DNA of 64,000 nt from an uncultured Lachnospiraceae bacterium (lineage in GTDB: Bacteria; Bacillota; Clostridia; Lachnospirales; Lachnospiraceae), in assembly GCA_934401915.1 (NCBI GenBank), contig CAKRSV010000007.1, forward strand, positions 107,775 through 171,774. The letters run 5' to 3'. How positions within the stretch are numbered: the stretch's first letter is position 1; each line of letters opens with the position of its first letter. This document shows positions 28,249-38,069 of the stretch, piece by piece. The notes below the pieces were generated by a model. It was not told the DNA's origin and searched no databases. It saw only the letters and a program-made list of their open reading frames with translations. The position numbers were made by a program, and so were the translations under genes.

Positions 28249-29151
28249 TCAGTCAAACTTAAATTTGGACAGCAGCGCCCCAAGGCTTGTCGTCGCCTCG
28301 CCGCCGGAAACATACTGCTCCACTTCCTCTGCCGGCTGCGTGTCGACCATTTCTTCTTCCAGCGCACGCATACTCAGGCTCACCTTGTTGTCGTTGGTGT
28401 TTAAGATCTTCACCTTAACCTTCTGTCCCTCTTTCAGCACCTCGTGAGGAGAAGCAATCCTCCGCTGGCAGATCTGGGAAATGTGCACCAGACCGCTGAT
28501 CCCGTTGCCGAGATCCACAAACGCCCCGTAAGGCTTGAGGCTCTCCACGGTTCCTTCCAGCACGCTTCCCGGAACCAGCATGGAGATCCGGTGATTGTGC
28601 TCGTCGGCTTCTTTTTCCCGCGCTACGACCTTCCCGGAAAGAACGAGCTTCTCCCGCTCCGGGTCAACCGTGATCACGCGCACTTCCACTTCTTTTCCCA
28701 CATAAGGCTCCGTGTCCTCCACATAGCCTGCCGCAAGCTGGGACGCCGGAATGAATCCGCGGATTCCCTCCAGATAAGCGACTACGCCGCTCGGCACGCT
28801 CTCCTTGATCTTCACCTTGACGGTTTTTTCCTGCTCCAACAGCTCCTGCAGCTTATCCCACGCAAGGACGTCGTTTGCCTCTTTCCGGGACAGCTCGATA
28901 TTGCCCGCGCCGTCGTCCATGCGGATGACCGTCGCCTCGAGCTCATCTCCGACGGCGATCTGCTCCGTCACATGGAAATCGGGATCGTTGCTCAGATTTT
29001 CCGCTTTGATAATGCCCTGTGCATAATACTTCAGATCCAGCGTCACTTCCTCTTCGTTGACGTCGATCACCGTTCCCTTGATGATATCTCCTTCATTGAT
29101 CTTGCGAAAAGAAGCCTCCAGCTCCTTCTCATAATCTTTCATTGTCTCCAT
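28249..29151 (-). CDS. Triple S1-domain RNA-binding protein (RpsA-like)
   Basis: 300 aa with three S1 OB-folds: about 17-90 (GDIIKGTVIDVNEEEVTLDL), 100-175 (TVKVKIKESVPSGVVAYL...GFIPASQL) and 185-265 (GSVLEGTVESLKPYGAFVDLGNGISGLVHISQI). Binds RNA, and probably acts on translation as the short S1 homologs of Firmicutes do. The start at 29151 is chosen for GGGAGG upstream. Confidence 0.9.
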   Translation of the reverse strand: METMKDYEKELEASFRKINEGDIIKGTVIDVNEEEVTLDLKYYAQGIIKAENLSNDPDFHVTEQIAVGDELEATVIRMDDGAGNIELSRKEANDVLAWDKLQELLEQEKTVKVKIKESVPSGVVAYLEGIRGFIPASQLAAGYVEDTEPYVGKEVEVRVITVDPEREKLVLSGKVVAREKEADEHNHRISMLVPGSVLEGTVESLKPYGAFVDLGNGISGLVHISQICQRRIASPHEVLKEGQKVKVKILNTNDNKVSLSMRALEEEMVDTQPAEEVEQYVSGGEATTSLGALLSKFKFD

Positions 29152-29257
29152 ATGTGCCTCCCTGTATGTCATCATTATGTCCCTATGGGGAACTTCTATT
29201 TCCTATTATAGCAAAAAATAGATCGCTGACAATCAAAAACGCACACCCGGGGACAAG

Positions 29258-30649
29258 CTACGCTTCTTTTATTTTCCTTTTCCACAGTCTTGCCATGAAA
29301 CCGCAGGCTATTGCACAGCTAAGCGCCTCCGCCAGCAAAAAGGTCAGCCAGACCAGCCAGATCCTATCCTTCTCCACACGCGCGATCAGGGAAAATCCGT
29401 ACGCCACCGGAAGCACGAACAGCATCTGCCGGCAGACAGAGATCACTAACGACTCCAGACCGCTCTCCAACGCCTGAAAGATCCCCTGAAACGCCACGTT
29501 GGCTCCTGCAAAGAGAAAACTCAGGGAGATCACACGCATGGCGCTGATACACATTTCTCTCGTTTCCCCGGACAGACCAAACAGCGTGGCAAAGGCAGAC
29601 GCCCCCGTTTCCAGAAGAAGCGTGCCAAACAGCATGATGACCAGCGTGTAAAGCAGCCCGCAGCGGATTCCTCCCTGCACCCGCTTCTTATCTCTTTTGC
29701 CATAATTAAACGAAACGATCGGGGTGATGGCGTCCCGCAGGCCAAACGCTGCAAACAGGATAAACTGCTGCACTTTGTAATACAGACCATAAGCGGTAAC
29801 TGCCGACTCGCTGATCGTTCCAAGGATCAGGTTCAGTCCATAGGTCATGACCGACATCAGTGCCTGCGCGATGATCGCGGGCAGGCCGATCGCATAGATC
29901 TCGCGGATCAGGCTTCCCTGCGGGCGCAGATAGCGGATATGGTTCTGCACCTCGGTATTTTTGCGAAGATGGAACACCAGCGCCAGCACAAGGGACACGA
30001 TCTGCCCGATCACCGTCGCCCAGGCAGCTCCCGCCACGCCCATCTCCGGCAGTCCCAAAAGACCATAGATCATGATCGGATCCAGCACGATGTTGGTAAT
30101 TGCCCCCGCGATCTGCGCGATCGTGGAATACAGCGAATTTCCGGTTGCCTGCAACAGCTTTTCATATATGGAAAAGAACACGATCCCCATAGACATCACG
30201 CAGCAGATCCGCAGGTAGGTGACCGCCATGGAAGCTGCCAGTCCGTTCTGCGTCTGGCTGGCGATATACGCCTTTGCTCCAAACAGTCCAAACAGCAGAA
30301 AGACCACGTAGATCACCATCCCCAGAAAAATCCCGTTGCCTGCTGCCTGCGCGACCTTCTCCCGCTCGCCCTGTCCAAGACGCATCGACAGGATCGCGCC
30401 CATTCCCACGCCGGTTCCGATGGCAACCGCCACCATCAGCATCTGCACCGGGAACGCCAGCGTGAGCGCGTTGAGCGCGATCTCCCCATTCTCCTTCATA
30501 CCGCCAACAAAGGCGCTGTCCACAATATTGTACGCCGCCTGCAGCATCATCGACAGCACCATCGGAATTCCCATGGAAAGCATCAGCTTCGGCACCGGCA
30601 TGACCGCCATCTTATTGGTTGTTTCTTTTGGATGTTTCTTCGTTTTCAT
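29258..30649 (-). CDS. MATE-family multidrug efflux protein
   Basis: 463 aa with twelve predicted helices. It opens PVPKLMLSMGIPMVLSMMLQAAYNIVDSAFVG, the NorM-like N-terminus, and has the mirrored second half (ALMSVMTYGLNLILGTISESAVTAYG). Cation-coupled drug export. AGGAGGAGCAT directly precedes ATG 30649. Its own promoter and an intrinsic terminator lie in the 75-bp leader (see 30680-30705), suggesting attenuation control. Confidence 0.93.
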   Translation of the reverse strand: MKTKKHPKETTNKMAVMPVPKLMLSMGIPMVLSMMLQAAYNIVDSAFVGGMKENGEIALNALTLAFPVQMLMVAVAIGTGVGMGAILSMRLGQGEREKVAQAAGNGIFLGMVIYVVFLLFGLFGAKAYIASQTQNGLAASMAVTYLRICCVMSMGIVFFSIYEKLLQATGNSLYSTIAQIAGAITNIVLDPIMIYGLLGLPEMGVAGAAWATVIGQIVSLVLALVFHLRKNTEVQNHIRYLRPQGSLIREIYAIGLPAIIAQALMSVMTYGLNLILGTISESAVTAYGLYYKVQQFILFAAFGLRDAITPIVSFNYGKRDKKRVQGGIRCGLLYTLVIMLFGTLLLETGASAFATLFGLSGETREMCISAMRVISLSFLFAGANVAFQGIFQALESGLESLVISVCRQMLFVLPVAYGFSLIARVEKDRIWLVWLTFLLAEALSCAIACGFMARLWKRKIKEA

Positions 30650-30679
30650 ATGCTCCTCCTTTTTTGCACAACGCAAAAA

Positions 30680-30705
30680 GGCGTAAATCCATCTGGATTT
30701 ACGCC
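30680..30705 (-). terminator. Intrinsic terminator inside the MATE leader (possible attenuator)
   Basis: 11-bp perfect stem ggcgtaaatcc/ggatttacgcc with a 4-nt loop, followed by five T on the minus strand. Outer bases gcacaa/ttgtgc extend the pairing. It ends 26 bp before the MATE start and lies downstream of the promoter at 30729-30758. Confidence 0.75.
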
Positions 30706-30728
30706 TCTTGTGCTACTCGACAGTTTGT

Positions 30729-30758
30729 ATCTTATCAGATTTTTTCCGGAAAAGTCAA
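30729..30758 (-). promoter_or_regulatory. Promoter of the MATE gene
   Basis: -35 TTGACT and -10 TAAGAT, 18-bp spacing, on the minus strand, after the stop of the chemoreceptor-PilZ gene at 30780. Transcription would start near 30722, giving a leader with the terminator hairpin. Confidence 0.55.
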
Positions 30759-30779
30759 TGGTTTTCTGTATTTGATTCT

Positions 30780-32876
30780 TTATTGTCCGTGATAGTTCGC
30801 TTTTACATAGTCGCGGATCTCCGGATAGTCCTCCGGCATCCGGCAGCCCAGAATGTACTCTCCCGCATTCTCGCTGACACGGATCACATAACCATCCAGG
30901 ACCGTGTCCTCCAGCAGGGCAAATCCCTGAATCTTGATATTGATGTCCTTGCCCTTCGCACTCCCGATCTCCGGGGATCTGGTCGCGATCGCAAAGCCGT
31001 TTGCCGACAGATTGACCATCCGTGCATCGTACACTGTGGTCGTAGACGCCAGCTTCACCTCGCAGAGATTATGTAACGGCATACGCGGGTATTTTCTCCG
31101 GTTGTGCACGATCGGCGTTCCCTCTATCTGGATCTTAATCCGCTCGTCCCTGGTCACGGAGATCGCTGCATTTTCCCACTTATAGAGCATATTGTTTACC
31201 ACGATAAACAGGTTATACTGCTGCCCCTTCTGGATGTCCAGCGCTTCTCCCATACATGTCAGCTTTCCGGTCATGAGATACCGGTCTGTCACCTCCAGGA
31301 TCTTCGCCTTGTACTCCTTGTCCGAATCCCGTCCTGCGACGACGGAAACCCACATACCCGGACGGATATCCTCGAGACTCATAAATCCGCCCGTTCCCAG
31401 CTCCTCGATCAGTCCGCCGACCGTCTCCTCGATCTTGCCGACACTGTGCATCGTCTCGTCGTATTTGCTCCGCATCACGCGGGTGTTCTGATCTGCCTCC
31501 TGCACGCTCGCCGTCATAACATCCATGACGTCGCAGATCTGCTTCATATTATCAACCATGCTCCGGTTGGAATCCTCAACCTCCGTCATGGAATCTTTGA
31601 TCACCTGAATACTGCTTCCAAGCTGCGTCGAATCCTCTGTAATACTCAGTACGCTGGTGTTGACATGCGTGATCTTTCCCAGCATGGCATGGATCAGCTC
31701 GATCGTCTGTGTGATCGTGTCCGTCATCTTTTCAGAGGTATCTTCCAGATGCTCCAGCGCCTCCCAGATGCTGTTGGAGGAATTTTTCGTTCCCAGGCTC
31801 AGCTCCCGGATCTCGTTAGCAACCACCGCAAAACCTTTTCCTGCCTCGCCCGCTCTCGCCGCCTCGATGGAAGCGTTCAGTGCAAGCAGGTTTGTCTTAT
31901 TGTTGATCCCGTCGATCGTACCGATCTCGTTCTTCGCCATATCAAACTGCTCCCGGAACTCCTTCAGGATTCCTTCCAGTTCGTTGGCAAGACCAGCCAC
32001 CGTGTTCGTGGACTCCACCACATCCGTCAGCTCTTCCGAACTGCTCTTCGCGTGCACCATGGACTCATCCGTCAGCTTTACCATCTTCTCGATGAGATCC
32101 GCCACATTTGCGCCCTGTGTGCTGATCTTCTTCGTCATATCCAGAGACGACAGTGTTTTATCCTGCAAGACTGTATTATTCTGTGCCAGCGTGTCCATAC
32201 TGCCCACAACTGCGTCGGCGCTGTCCTTGTTTTCGTCGGTCAGCTCGCGCACCACCGTCACGCCGTCTACCACCGCAGTGCTCGCCGTCTTAACCGTTTC
32301 GATCGTGTGGATCACCTTATTGAGATTGTCCTCCGCGAGATGCAGCATCGTGCCGTCCGTAAAGTTCAGGTGGTTGATCGACAGAATATATCCCACATAG
32401 CACATGAACACACTGGCTATCTGGATCTCGTAAGAGGTGATATCCGAAGCTGTCCTCATTCCGAGAATCATATTTTTGATCATAGCCGCGATCACGACAA
32501 CCATCGTGTATATTCCATAGCGCAGCATATAATTTCTGTTCTTGTACAGGATCAGCATACTGGTCATCGGCAGGATGTACACAAAAGCCAGTACCGACTG
32601 CGTCGTAAACAGCACAAAGGCATATAGTATCCCGTAACCGACCGCGACGACATCCTTATAAATGTCCGTCGAACGGCCTTTGCGCTTCAATATGACGATT
32701 CCCGCCACAAACGGGATCCATGCGATCAGCATAAAGGCGGTGTAATACCCCACTGTCCGCAGTCCCTTCACAATTTCGATCGCATAAGATACCGATAAGA
32801 TCACATTCAACAGCAACCAGATCGCCAGCGCCTTCTGATTGGCGCTCTTTTTAAACTGTTCTTCTCTGCTATTCAT
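30780..32876 (-). CDS. Methyl-accepting chemotaxis-type protein fused to a C-terminal PilZ domain
   Basis: 698 aa. About six membrane helices (residues 15-190) without a large extracellular sensor, then a coiled signalling region with the chemoreceptor tip [21 protein letters not shown] split around residue 332, then a ~50-aa linker. Residues ~560-690 hold a YcgR-N-like segment and PilZ, with the c-di-GMP motif RRKYPR near 592 and NLSANG near 622. Known pairs (MCP; PilZ) suggest c-di-GMP input to, or modulation of, a signalling array. No che or flagellar genes are in the window. Confidence 0.9.
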   Translation of the reverse strand: MNSREEQFKKSANQKALAIWLLLNVILSVSYAIEIVKGLRTVGYYTAFMLIAWIPFVAGIVILKRKGRSTDIYKDVVAVGYGILYAFVLFTTQSVLAFVYILPMTSMLILYKNRNYMLRYGIYTMVVVIAAMIKNMILGMRTASDITSYEIQIASVFMCYVGYILSINHLNFTDGTMLHLAEDNLNKVIHTIETVKTASTAVVDGVTVVRELTDENKDSADAVVGSMDTLAQNNTVLQDKTLSSLDMTKKISTQGANVADLIEKMVKLTDESMVHAKSSSEELTDVVESTNTVAGLANELEGILKEFREQFDMAKNEIGTIDGINNKTNLLALNASIEAARAGEAGKGFAVVANEIRELSLGTKNSSNSIWEALEHLEDTSEKMTDTITQTIELIHAMLGKITHVNTSVLSITEDSTQLGSSIQVIKDSMTEVEDSNRSMVDNMKQICDVMDVMTASVQEADQNTRVMRSKYDETMHSVGKIEETVGGLIEELGTGGFMSLEDIRPGMWVSVVAGRDSDKEYKAKILEVTDRYLMTGKLTCMGEALDIQKGQQYNLFIVVNNMLYKWENAAISVTRDERIKIQIEGTPIVHNRRKYPRMPLHNLCEVKLASTTTVYDARMVNLSANGFAIATRSPEIGSAKGKDINIKIQGFALLEDTVLDGYVIRVSENAGEYILGCRMPEDYPEIRDYVKANYHGQ

Positions 32877-32943
32877 TTTTTCGCCCCTTTTATGTTTATA
32901 GTACTTCTACCCTATTACAGAGTACCACAAACCGGAGTGCGCT

Positions 32944-33684
32944 TCAAGATTGTGTTCGGTCAATGTTTTCCAGTGCCGCTTCGTCAGCCACTACGGTCAC
33001 ATCATTGTGAAGCTGCAATACGGAAGCCGGTACTGCCGGGGTAATCGGTCCGAAAAAGGCATCTTTCAGAATCTGTGCCTTGTCCTCGCCGGATACTACC
33101 ACCAGAATCTTGTGTGCCGACATAATGGTTTTAATTCCCATGGTATAAGCCTGTCTTGGTACATCCTTTTCCTCTGCAAAGAAACGCATATTTGCCTTGA
33201 TGGTCTGCCCGGTAAGGTTCACGCAGTGGGTTTCCTTCTCAAAAGCAATCCCCGGTTCGTTAAACCCGATATGCCCATTATGTCCCAGTCCCAGAAGCTG
33301 CAGGTCTACCCCTCCTATGGAGTGGATAATCTCATTGTATTTGCTGCAGGCTGTTTCACTGTTCGGTTCCATTCCATCCGGCAGGTAGGTATTGTCCTTA
33401 TTGATGTTCACTTTATCAAACAGCTTTTCATTCATAAAATAATAGTAGCTCTGCTCGTTTTCCCTGGAAATGCCTTTGTATTCATCCAGATTGATGGTAG
33501 TCACCTCAGAGAAATCCAAATCCCCTTTCCGGTACCACTCCACAAGCTGTTCGTAGGCTCCGATTGGTGTAGAACCGGTTGCCAGTCCCAACACACAGTT
33601 TGCCTTCATAATAATCTGTGCAGAAATAATGTTTGCCGCTTTACGGCTCATATCTTTATAATCTTTTGCCCTAATAATCTTCAT
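32944..33684 (-). CDS. nagB: Glucosamine-6-phosphate deaminase
   Basis: 246 aa. Converts GlcN6P to fructose-6P plus ammonia in amino-sugar catabolism. Motifs are LATGSTPIGAY, the catalytic Asp in NLDEYKG and the active-site His in GHNGHIGFNEPG. The start at 33684 (MKIIRAKDY) has AAGGGTGG upstream. No nagA is visible; the upstream sequence is a scar of gene remnants that may carry its promoter. Confidence 0.96.
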   Translation of the reverse strand: MKIIRAKDYKDMSRKAANIISAQIIMKANCVLGLATGSTPIGAYEQLVEWYRKGDLDFSEVTTINLDEYKGISRENEQSYYYFMNEKLFDKVNINKDNTYLPDGMEPNSETACSKYNEIIHSIGGVDLQLLGLGHNGHIGFNEPGIAFEKETHCVNLTGQTIKANMRFFAEEKDVPRQAYTMGIKTIMSAHKILVVVSGEDKAQILKDAFFGPITPAVPASVLQLHNDVTVVADEAALENIDRTQS

Positions 33685-33908
33685 GGATACCACCCTTTTC
33701 CTCTCTCCAATATCTGCCCTGTTTCTATCTGCTTTCCAGATAATTCAATATCCGGTACATTGCCTATTGTTTCATAATTGACTCGAAAATTTCCATATTC
33801 ATAATGACCATACCAATCTAATTTCCTCGAATTCAGGGGAATTAAATTTATTTCAGATACAGATGTTCCTCTTGTCTTGTCAATATACTCATTTGGTGTA
33901 TCGCAATT
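33681..33908 (-). pseudogene. Orphan open-frame remnant ending on the nagB start
   Basis: A frame of about 75 codons without a plausible start, ending GKGWYP at a TGA that overlaps the nagB ATG (ATGA). The segment includes RKLDWYGHYEYGNFRVNYE. The sequence is AT-rich and I do not recognise the family. It partly overlaps the KilA-like remnant in another frame, and both look like debris. Confidence 0.35.
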
Positions 33909-34004
33909 TCATTTAGCTTTATCAAGCGTTCTTTTTGCGATAAACCTTCCTCTATAAAAACTGCATTTAAACTTTCGAGATTTGAAAGACATATAAGATC
34001 GTTT
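33848..34004 (-). pseudogene. C-terminal remnant resembling KilA-N/phage antirepressor proteins
   Basis: About 50 codons reading NLESLNAVFIEEGLSQKERL then KLNEIAIHQM. This pattern is typical of the C-terminal tail of KilA-N and related phage-type proteins. No start is present; it joins abruptly to the MMPL-like remnant at about 34004. The AT-rich base use differs from its neighbours. Confidence 0.4.
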
Positions 34005-34275
34005 ACGTTTCCTGTTTCTCAATGGCATCCGTCTTGATCACGAACTGCACGGAATCCACGTTTCCATTTTTGTCGGAGACAAAGGAAACCACCGGCGCGT
34101 CGCTGCCGGAAATCTCTGCCAGCGTATCGTCGATCTGATCCCATATCTGGGTATCCATGTCATAGGTCTTGTCGTAGAATTCCTTTGTGCCATCCTGCAT
34201 CTCTACTGTGCCGTCATAGAGCGACTGCGCCCCATCGTACAGATCCACCGTGCCCTGCTTCAGATCGGCAGAACC
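34003..34275 (-). pseudogene. C-terminal fragment of an MMPL/YhgE-type membrane protein
   Basis: About 90 codons: a heptad-like DLYDGAQSLYDGTVEMQDGT stretch, then APVVSFVSDKNGNVDSVQFV. The repeated LxxGxxxLxxG pattern is the hallmark of the extracellular helical region of YhgE/Pip and MMPL proteins. All the membrane parts on the N-terminal side are missing, with a junction near 34280 to a TetR fragment. Confidence 0.6.
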
Positions 34276-34279
34276 ATAT

Positions 34280-34607
34280 TGAACAGAATTCGTTCTTCTT
34301 GAATTGTATCTATGACTCCCTGAGAAGGGATCAGATGAAGCGCTTTCTCTACCAGGATCTGGTAGGGATCATTGATTCTGTGGTACAAAATGCGGAGCAG
34401 GAGCAATCTGCGCCCCTGCCCGGCAATCTACACCGTTTTCTCACGGAATCTTACACGGAAGGCATCGCCGGGATGCTCATCAACACGTTTCAGGAAAATC
34501 ATGCGCTTCGCCGCGAGGATCTCATCGAATACTTTTCCCTGATCGTGCGCACATCGATCCCGGCAACGGTGAGACAGGCGAGGCTGAAAGCGGAGGGTGG
34601 GTTTTAG
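34280..34607 (+). pseudogene. C-terminal fragment of a TetR-family regulator
   Basis: About 105 codons (ending [13 protein letters not shown]) that lack the DNA-binding N-terminus. The sequence MKRFLYQDLVGIIDSVV...GMLINTFQENHALRREDLIEYF fits a TetR ligand domain. It faces away from the MMPL-like fragment, the usual divergent TetR/exporter pairing, so one deletion removed the 5' halves of both genes. It ends at the prfA stop. Confidence 0.6.
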
Positions 34608-35680
34608 TTTTCATTCATCTTTGCCAGCTTCGCCGTCTGGTCTGCCGCGATGCAGGCGTCGATGATCTCCTGGATATCACCGTTCATCACCTTGTCCAGC
34701 TTATACAGTGTAAGGTTGATGCGGTGGTCGGTCACACGTCCCTGCGGGAAGTTGTAGGTTCTGATCTTCTCCGAACGGTCGCCGGTTCCGATCTGGCTTC
34801 TTCTCATCTCCGCCTCTGCGTCGTGCCGCTGCTGCTGCTCAATGTCATACAGCTTGGCGCGCAGAAGTGCAAATGCCTTCGCCTTGTTCTGGATCTGCGA
34901 CTTTTCTGTCTGGCTGTACACAACGATACCGGAAGGATAATGCGTCAGACGCACCGCCGAGTCCGTGGTATTGACACACTGTCCACCGTTTCCGGATGCA
35001 CGCATTACATCGATCCGGATATCTTTTTCTTCGATCTTAATGTCGATGTCGTCGTCGACCTCCGGCATCACCGCAACGCTGATCGTCGAGGTGTGGATCC
35101 GTCCGCCGGATTCTGTCTCGGGCACACGCTGTACACGGTGCACGCCGCTCTCATACTTGAGCACGGAGTAAGCGCCCTGTCCGGTCACCATAAAGGTGAC
35201 GCTCTTCATGCCGCCGATGCCGATCTCCTCAGCCTCTACCAGCTCAACCTTCCAATGACGGCCCTCCGCGTAATGCACATACATACGGTAGATTTCCGCA
35301 GCAAACAGCGCCGCCTCATCTCCGCCCGCACCCGCGCGGATCTCCACGATGACGTTCTTATCGTCGTTCGGATCCTTGGGAAGCAGCAGGATCTTCAGTT
35401 CACGTTCAAGCTCCTGCACGCGCTTCTTGGCCGTATTTAATTCTTCTTTCAGCATCTCTTTCATGTCCGGATCGGATTCTTCCTCCAGCATGGCAAGGCT
35501 GTCCTCAATGTCCTGATTTCTCTGTTTATATTCCTTGTACGCCTCCACGATCGGAGTCAGATCGCTCTGCTCCTTCATCAGCGCACGAAACCGTTCCTGG
35601 TTATTCGCCACATCCGGCTCGCTCAGCTCGTTCATGATTTCTTCGAACTTTCTGAGCAGATCATCTAACTTATCAAACAT
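34604..35680 (-). CDS. prfA: Peptide chain release factor 1
   Basis: 358 aa. Terminates translation at UAA/UAG. The catalytic GGQ ([10 protein letters not shown]) and the codon-reading PxT motif (RVPETES) are intact; PxT rather than SPF assigns RF1. The start at 35680 has GGAG six bases upstream. It is followed upstream in the operon by its methylase PrmC. Confidence 0.97.
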   Translation of the reverse strand: MFDKLDDLLRKFEEIMNELSEPDVANNQERFRALMKEQSDLTPIVEAYKEYKQRNQDIEDSLAMLEEESDPDMKEMLKEELNTAKKRVQELERELKILLLPKDPNDDKNVIVEIRAGAGGDEAALFAAEIYRMYVHYAEGRHWKVELVEAEEIGIGGMKSVTFMVTGQGAYSVLKYESGVHRVQRVPETESGGRIHTSTISVAVMPEVDDDIDIKIEEKDIRIDVMRASGNGGQCVNTTDSAVRLTHYPSGIVVYSQTEKSQIQNKAKAFALLRAKLYDIEQQQRHDAEAEMRRSQIGTGDRSEKIRTYNFPQGRVTDHRINLTLYKLDKVMNGDIQEIIDACIAADQTAKLAKMNEN

Positions 35681-35750
35681 AACATTCTCCATTTCCAAGC
35701 ATTTTGGCGCGTCCGGTCAGACCGCGGCGCCTCCGCATAAGCCGACGTTC

Positions 35751-36611
35751 CTATCTCTTCTGAAGCGTTCCACAGACCACCCGGTCAAGTCCCGCATAAT
35801 CCTGAACTACCCGGATCTCTCCAAAGCCTTCCTGCTCCAGGATCACCCTGACATCCTCCGCCTGATCGTGACCGATCTCATAGTACAGGCTTCCTCCCGG
35901 CACAAGCCAGCGCACTGCGCCTTTTGTGATCTCCCGGTAAAAGAACAGTCCATCCGGCGTTCCGTCGAGCGCCATCCTCGGTTCATGCTCCCGCACCTCC
36001 GGCATCAGCGTGTCCACCACATCCGACCGGATATAGGGCGGATTCGACACGATCCGGTCAAAGCGTTCTTCTCCCTCCGGCAGTGCCTGATACAGATCGC
36101 CCTGCACAAATCTCGCCTGCATCTGTTCTCTGTTTTCCCTGAGGCGGCGATAGTTTTCCTCCGCCATCTCCAGCGCCTTGTCTGAAAGATCCGCTCCTAC
36201 CCCCACGCAGTCGTTGGAGTAGGACAGCAGGCTCAGAAGGATACACCCCGATCCGGTACAAAGATCCAGGATCCTCATTCCGTCGTGCAGATCCCTGAGA
36301 ACCTCTTCCACCAGAATCTCTGTGTCCTGGCGCGGGATGAGCACATGCTCGTTCACTGCAAAATCCAGCCCCATGAAATTCTGGAATCCGGTCAGATGCT
36401 GCAAGGGAATATGCTGTGCTCTCCTCACAAGCAGCTCCTCATAGCGTCCCTGCTCTGCGTCTTTGACTTCACGATCCCCGTGCGCCAGCAGCGTATTCCG
36501 GTCTGTGCCGCACACCAGCTCCAGCAGGAGCCTTGCATCCAGCGACGCTTCGGGGATGTCTGCCTTTTTCAGTCTGTCACAGCCCAGATCATACGCTTCC
36601 CGATACGTCAT
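35751..36611 (-). CDS. prmC: Release factor glutamine methyltransferase
   Basis: 286 aa. SAM-dependent methylation of the GGQ glutamine of release factors. The N-terminal helical domain is followed by the SAM motif ILDLCTGSGCILLSLL and the catalytic VSNPPYIRSD. The start at 36611 (MTYREAYDLG) overlaps the end of the DUF1385 gene by 23 bp, so it is translationally coupled. It lies in the conserved order rpmE - DUF1385 - prmC - prfA. Confidence 0.96.
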   Translation of the reverse strand: MTYREAYDLGCDRLKKADIPEASLDARLLLELVCGTDRNTLLAHGDREVKDAEQGRYEELLVRRAQHIPLQHLTGFQNFMGLDFAVNEHVLIPRQDTEILVEEVLRDLHDGMRILDLCTGSGCILLSLLSYSNDCVGVGADLSDKALEMAEENYRRLRENREQMQARFVQGDLYQALPEGEERFDRIVSNPPYIRSDVVDTLMPEVREHEPRMALDGTPDGLFFYREITKGAVRWLVPGGSLYYEIGHDQAEDVRVILEQEGFGEIRVVQDYAGLDRVVCGTLQKR

Positions 36612-37620
36612 CCGCTTCCTTCTCCTGCTCTGCCTCTCCCGGCTCCTCATCGACCAGCCAGGAATCATCCACTTCATATCCAAAGGTATCGTACAGATAC
36701 TTTTTCCAGTCAAAGACCGCCTCTACCGCTGCAATCGCAACCTCTGCCATGCTCTCATCCGGTTCCTTGGTCGTCAGCTTCTGCAGCAACATTCCCGGCG
36801 AGGAGATGATCTTCACCAGAATGTTATTGCTTTTTCCCGCCAGCCTTATAATCTCATAAGAGATCCCGGCGATCACCGGGACAAGCGCGATACGGATCAG
36901 CACACGGTACACCGGATTTTCCACCCGGATAAAGAAAAAGAGAACCACGCTCACCAGCATGACAAACAGAAGGAAGCTGGTTCCGCAGCGCTTGTGCAGC
37001 CTGGAGCTTCGCATCACATTCTTGACCGTCAGCGGGCGTCCTTTTTCTATACAGTTGATACACTTATGTTCCGCGCCGTGATACTGATATACCCGGCGGA
37101 TGTCCTTCATCAGCGAGATACACAGCACATACAGCACAAAGATCACGATACGGAGCACGCCCTCCAGAATCGCCATCAGCGACGCGTTCCTGATATATTT
37201 TTCAAACTGGGCAGTTACAAAGTAGGGCAGCACCATAAAGATCGCGATCGCAAGCGCCAGAGACAGCACCATGACCATTCCGCTGAACACCTTCTCCGCT
37301 TTATCCTTAAAAAGCCTGTTGAACGCGCGGTCAGCCGCCGTCTCCTTCGCATCCTCTTCCTCATAAAAAGACGCGGAAAAATTCAGGCTTCTCATTCCCA
37401 GGATCAGGGAATCCAGAAACTGAAAAATTCCCCGGATAAAGGGAATCTGCATCAGTCTGCTTCCGTGCAGGATCCCGTGATAATGCTCTACCTCTACTTC
37501 GATCTCTCCGTTCGGCTTCCTGACTGCCACGGCATACTGATCCTTATTTTTCATCATAATGCCTTCTAAAACTGCCTGTCCGCCGATCCCGGAATACTTT
37601 GCGCCTTGTTTCCTGCTCAT
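36589..37620 (-). CDS. DUF1385 membrane protein (YqhQ-like)
   Basis: 343 aa. Begins with SGIGGQAVLEGIMMKN, the family signature, and has several membrane helices in the middle. The conserved GAEHKC motif (QYHGAEHKCINCIEKG) is present. The molecular role is not established; the gene is strongly linked to prmC/prfA and rpmE in Firmicutes. Confidence 0.92.
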   Translation of the reverse strand: MSRKQGAKYSGIGGQAVLEGIMMKNKDQYAVAVRKPNGEIEVEVEHYHGILHGSRLMQIPFIRGIFQFLDSLILGMRSLNFSASFYEEEDAKETAADRAFNRLFKDKAEKVFSGMVMVLSLALAIAIFMVLPYFVTAQFEKYIRNASLMAILEGVLRIVIFVLYVLCISLMKDIRRVYQYHGAEHKCINCIEKGRPLTVKNVMRSSRLHKRCGTSFLLFVMLVSVVLFFFIRVENPVYRVLIRIALVPVIAGISYEIIRLAGKSNNILVKIISSPGMLLQKLTTKEPDESMAEVAIAAVEAVFDWKKYLYDTFGYEVDDSWLVDEEPGEAEQEKEADDVSGSV

Positions 37621-37640
37621 TTATTTCTCCCTAACAACTA

Positions 37641-37668
37641 AAAGGTTGAGATCTTCACCTCAACCTTT
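37641..37668 (-). terminator. Terminator or attenuator after rpmE
   Basis: aaaggttgag pairs with ctcaaccttt (10 bp) around a short loop, with T-runs beyond both arms. Lies between rpmE and DUF1385, just before the next start, so it may let through only part of the transcript. Confidence 0.75.
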
Positions 37669-37680
37669 TTCAAATCACAC

Positions 37681-37887
37681 TTATTTGCTTTCCACACCGT
37701 ACTTCTTATTGAACTTATCAATACGTCCGCGTGCCTGTGCCGCTTTCTGCTGACCTGTGTAGAATGAATGACACTTGGAACAAACTTCTACGTGGATCTC
37801 CGGCTTCGTGGATCCGGTTACGAATGTGTTTCCGCAGTTACATGTTACTGTTGCCTGATAGTATTCAGGATGGATTCCTTCTCTCAT
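37681..37887 (-). CDS. rpmE: 50S ribosomal protein L31 (zinc-binding form)
   Basis: 68 aa. [19 protein letters not shown] start; cysteines CNC and CSKC form the zinc knuckle of the C+ type. The start at 37887 has GAGG eight bases upstream; the frame extends only to a GTG at 37896. Confidence 0.96.
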   Translation of the reverse strand: MREGIHPEYYQATVTCNCGNTFVTGSTKPEIHVEVCSKCHSFYTGQQKAAQARGRIDKFNKKYGVESK

Positions 37888-37979
37888 CTCTTTCACCTCT
37901 TCTAGTATTCAAAAGTAAATAGACGTGTTACGCCACAATCTGTTTCTCATCCCATGCCGTCTAAACCGACAGCTATTAT

Positions 37980-38008
37980 ATAATAGCACAGGTTATATCA
38001 GGTTGCAA
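37980..38008 (-). promoter_or_regulatory. Sigma-A-type promoter of rpmE
   Basis: -35 TTGCAA, exactly 17 bp, -10 TATTAT, about 90 bp before the rpmE start and after the rho stop at 38070. Confidence 0.65.
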
Positions 38009-38069
38009 GCAAAATTTTTTATTATCCAAATTATTCCAAATTATATAAATTTACACTAAAGTCAAACTC

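Noticed and set aside
31104..32627. 507-codon plus-strand frame across the chemoreceptor-PilZ gene
   Set aside because: Mirror of the coding strand; rich in His and Arg, typical of an antisense shadow.
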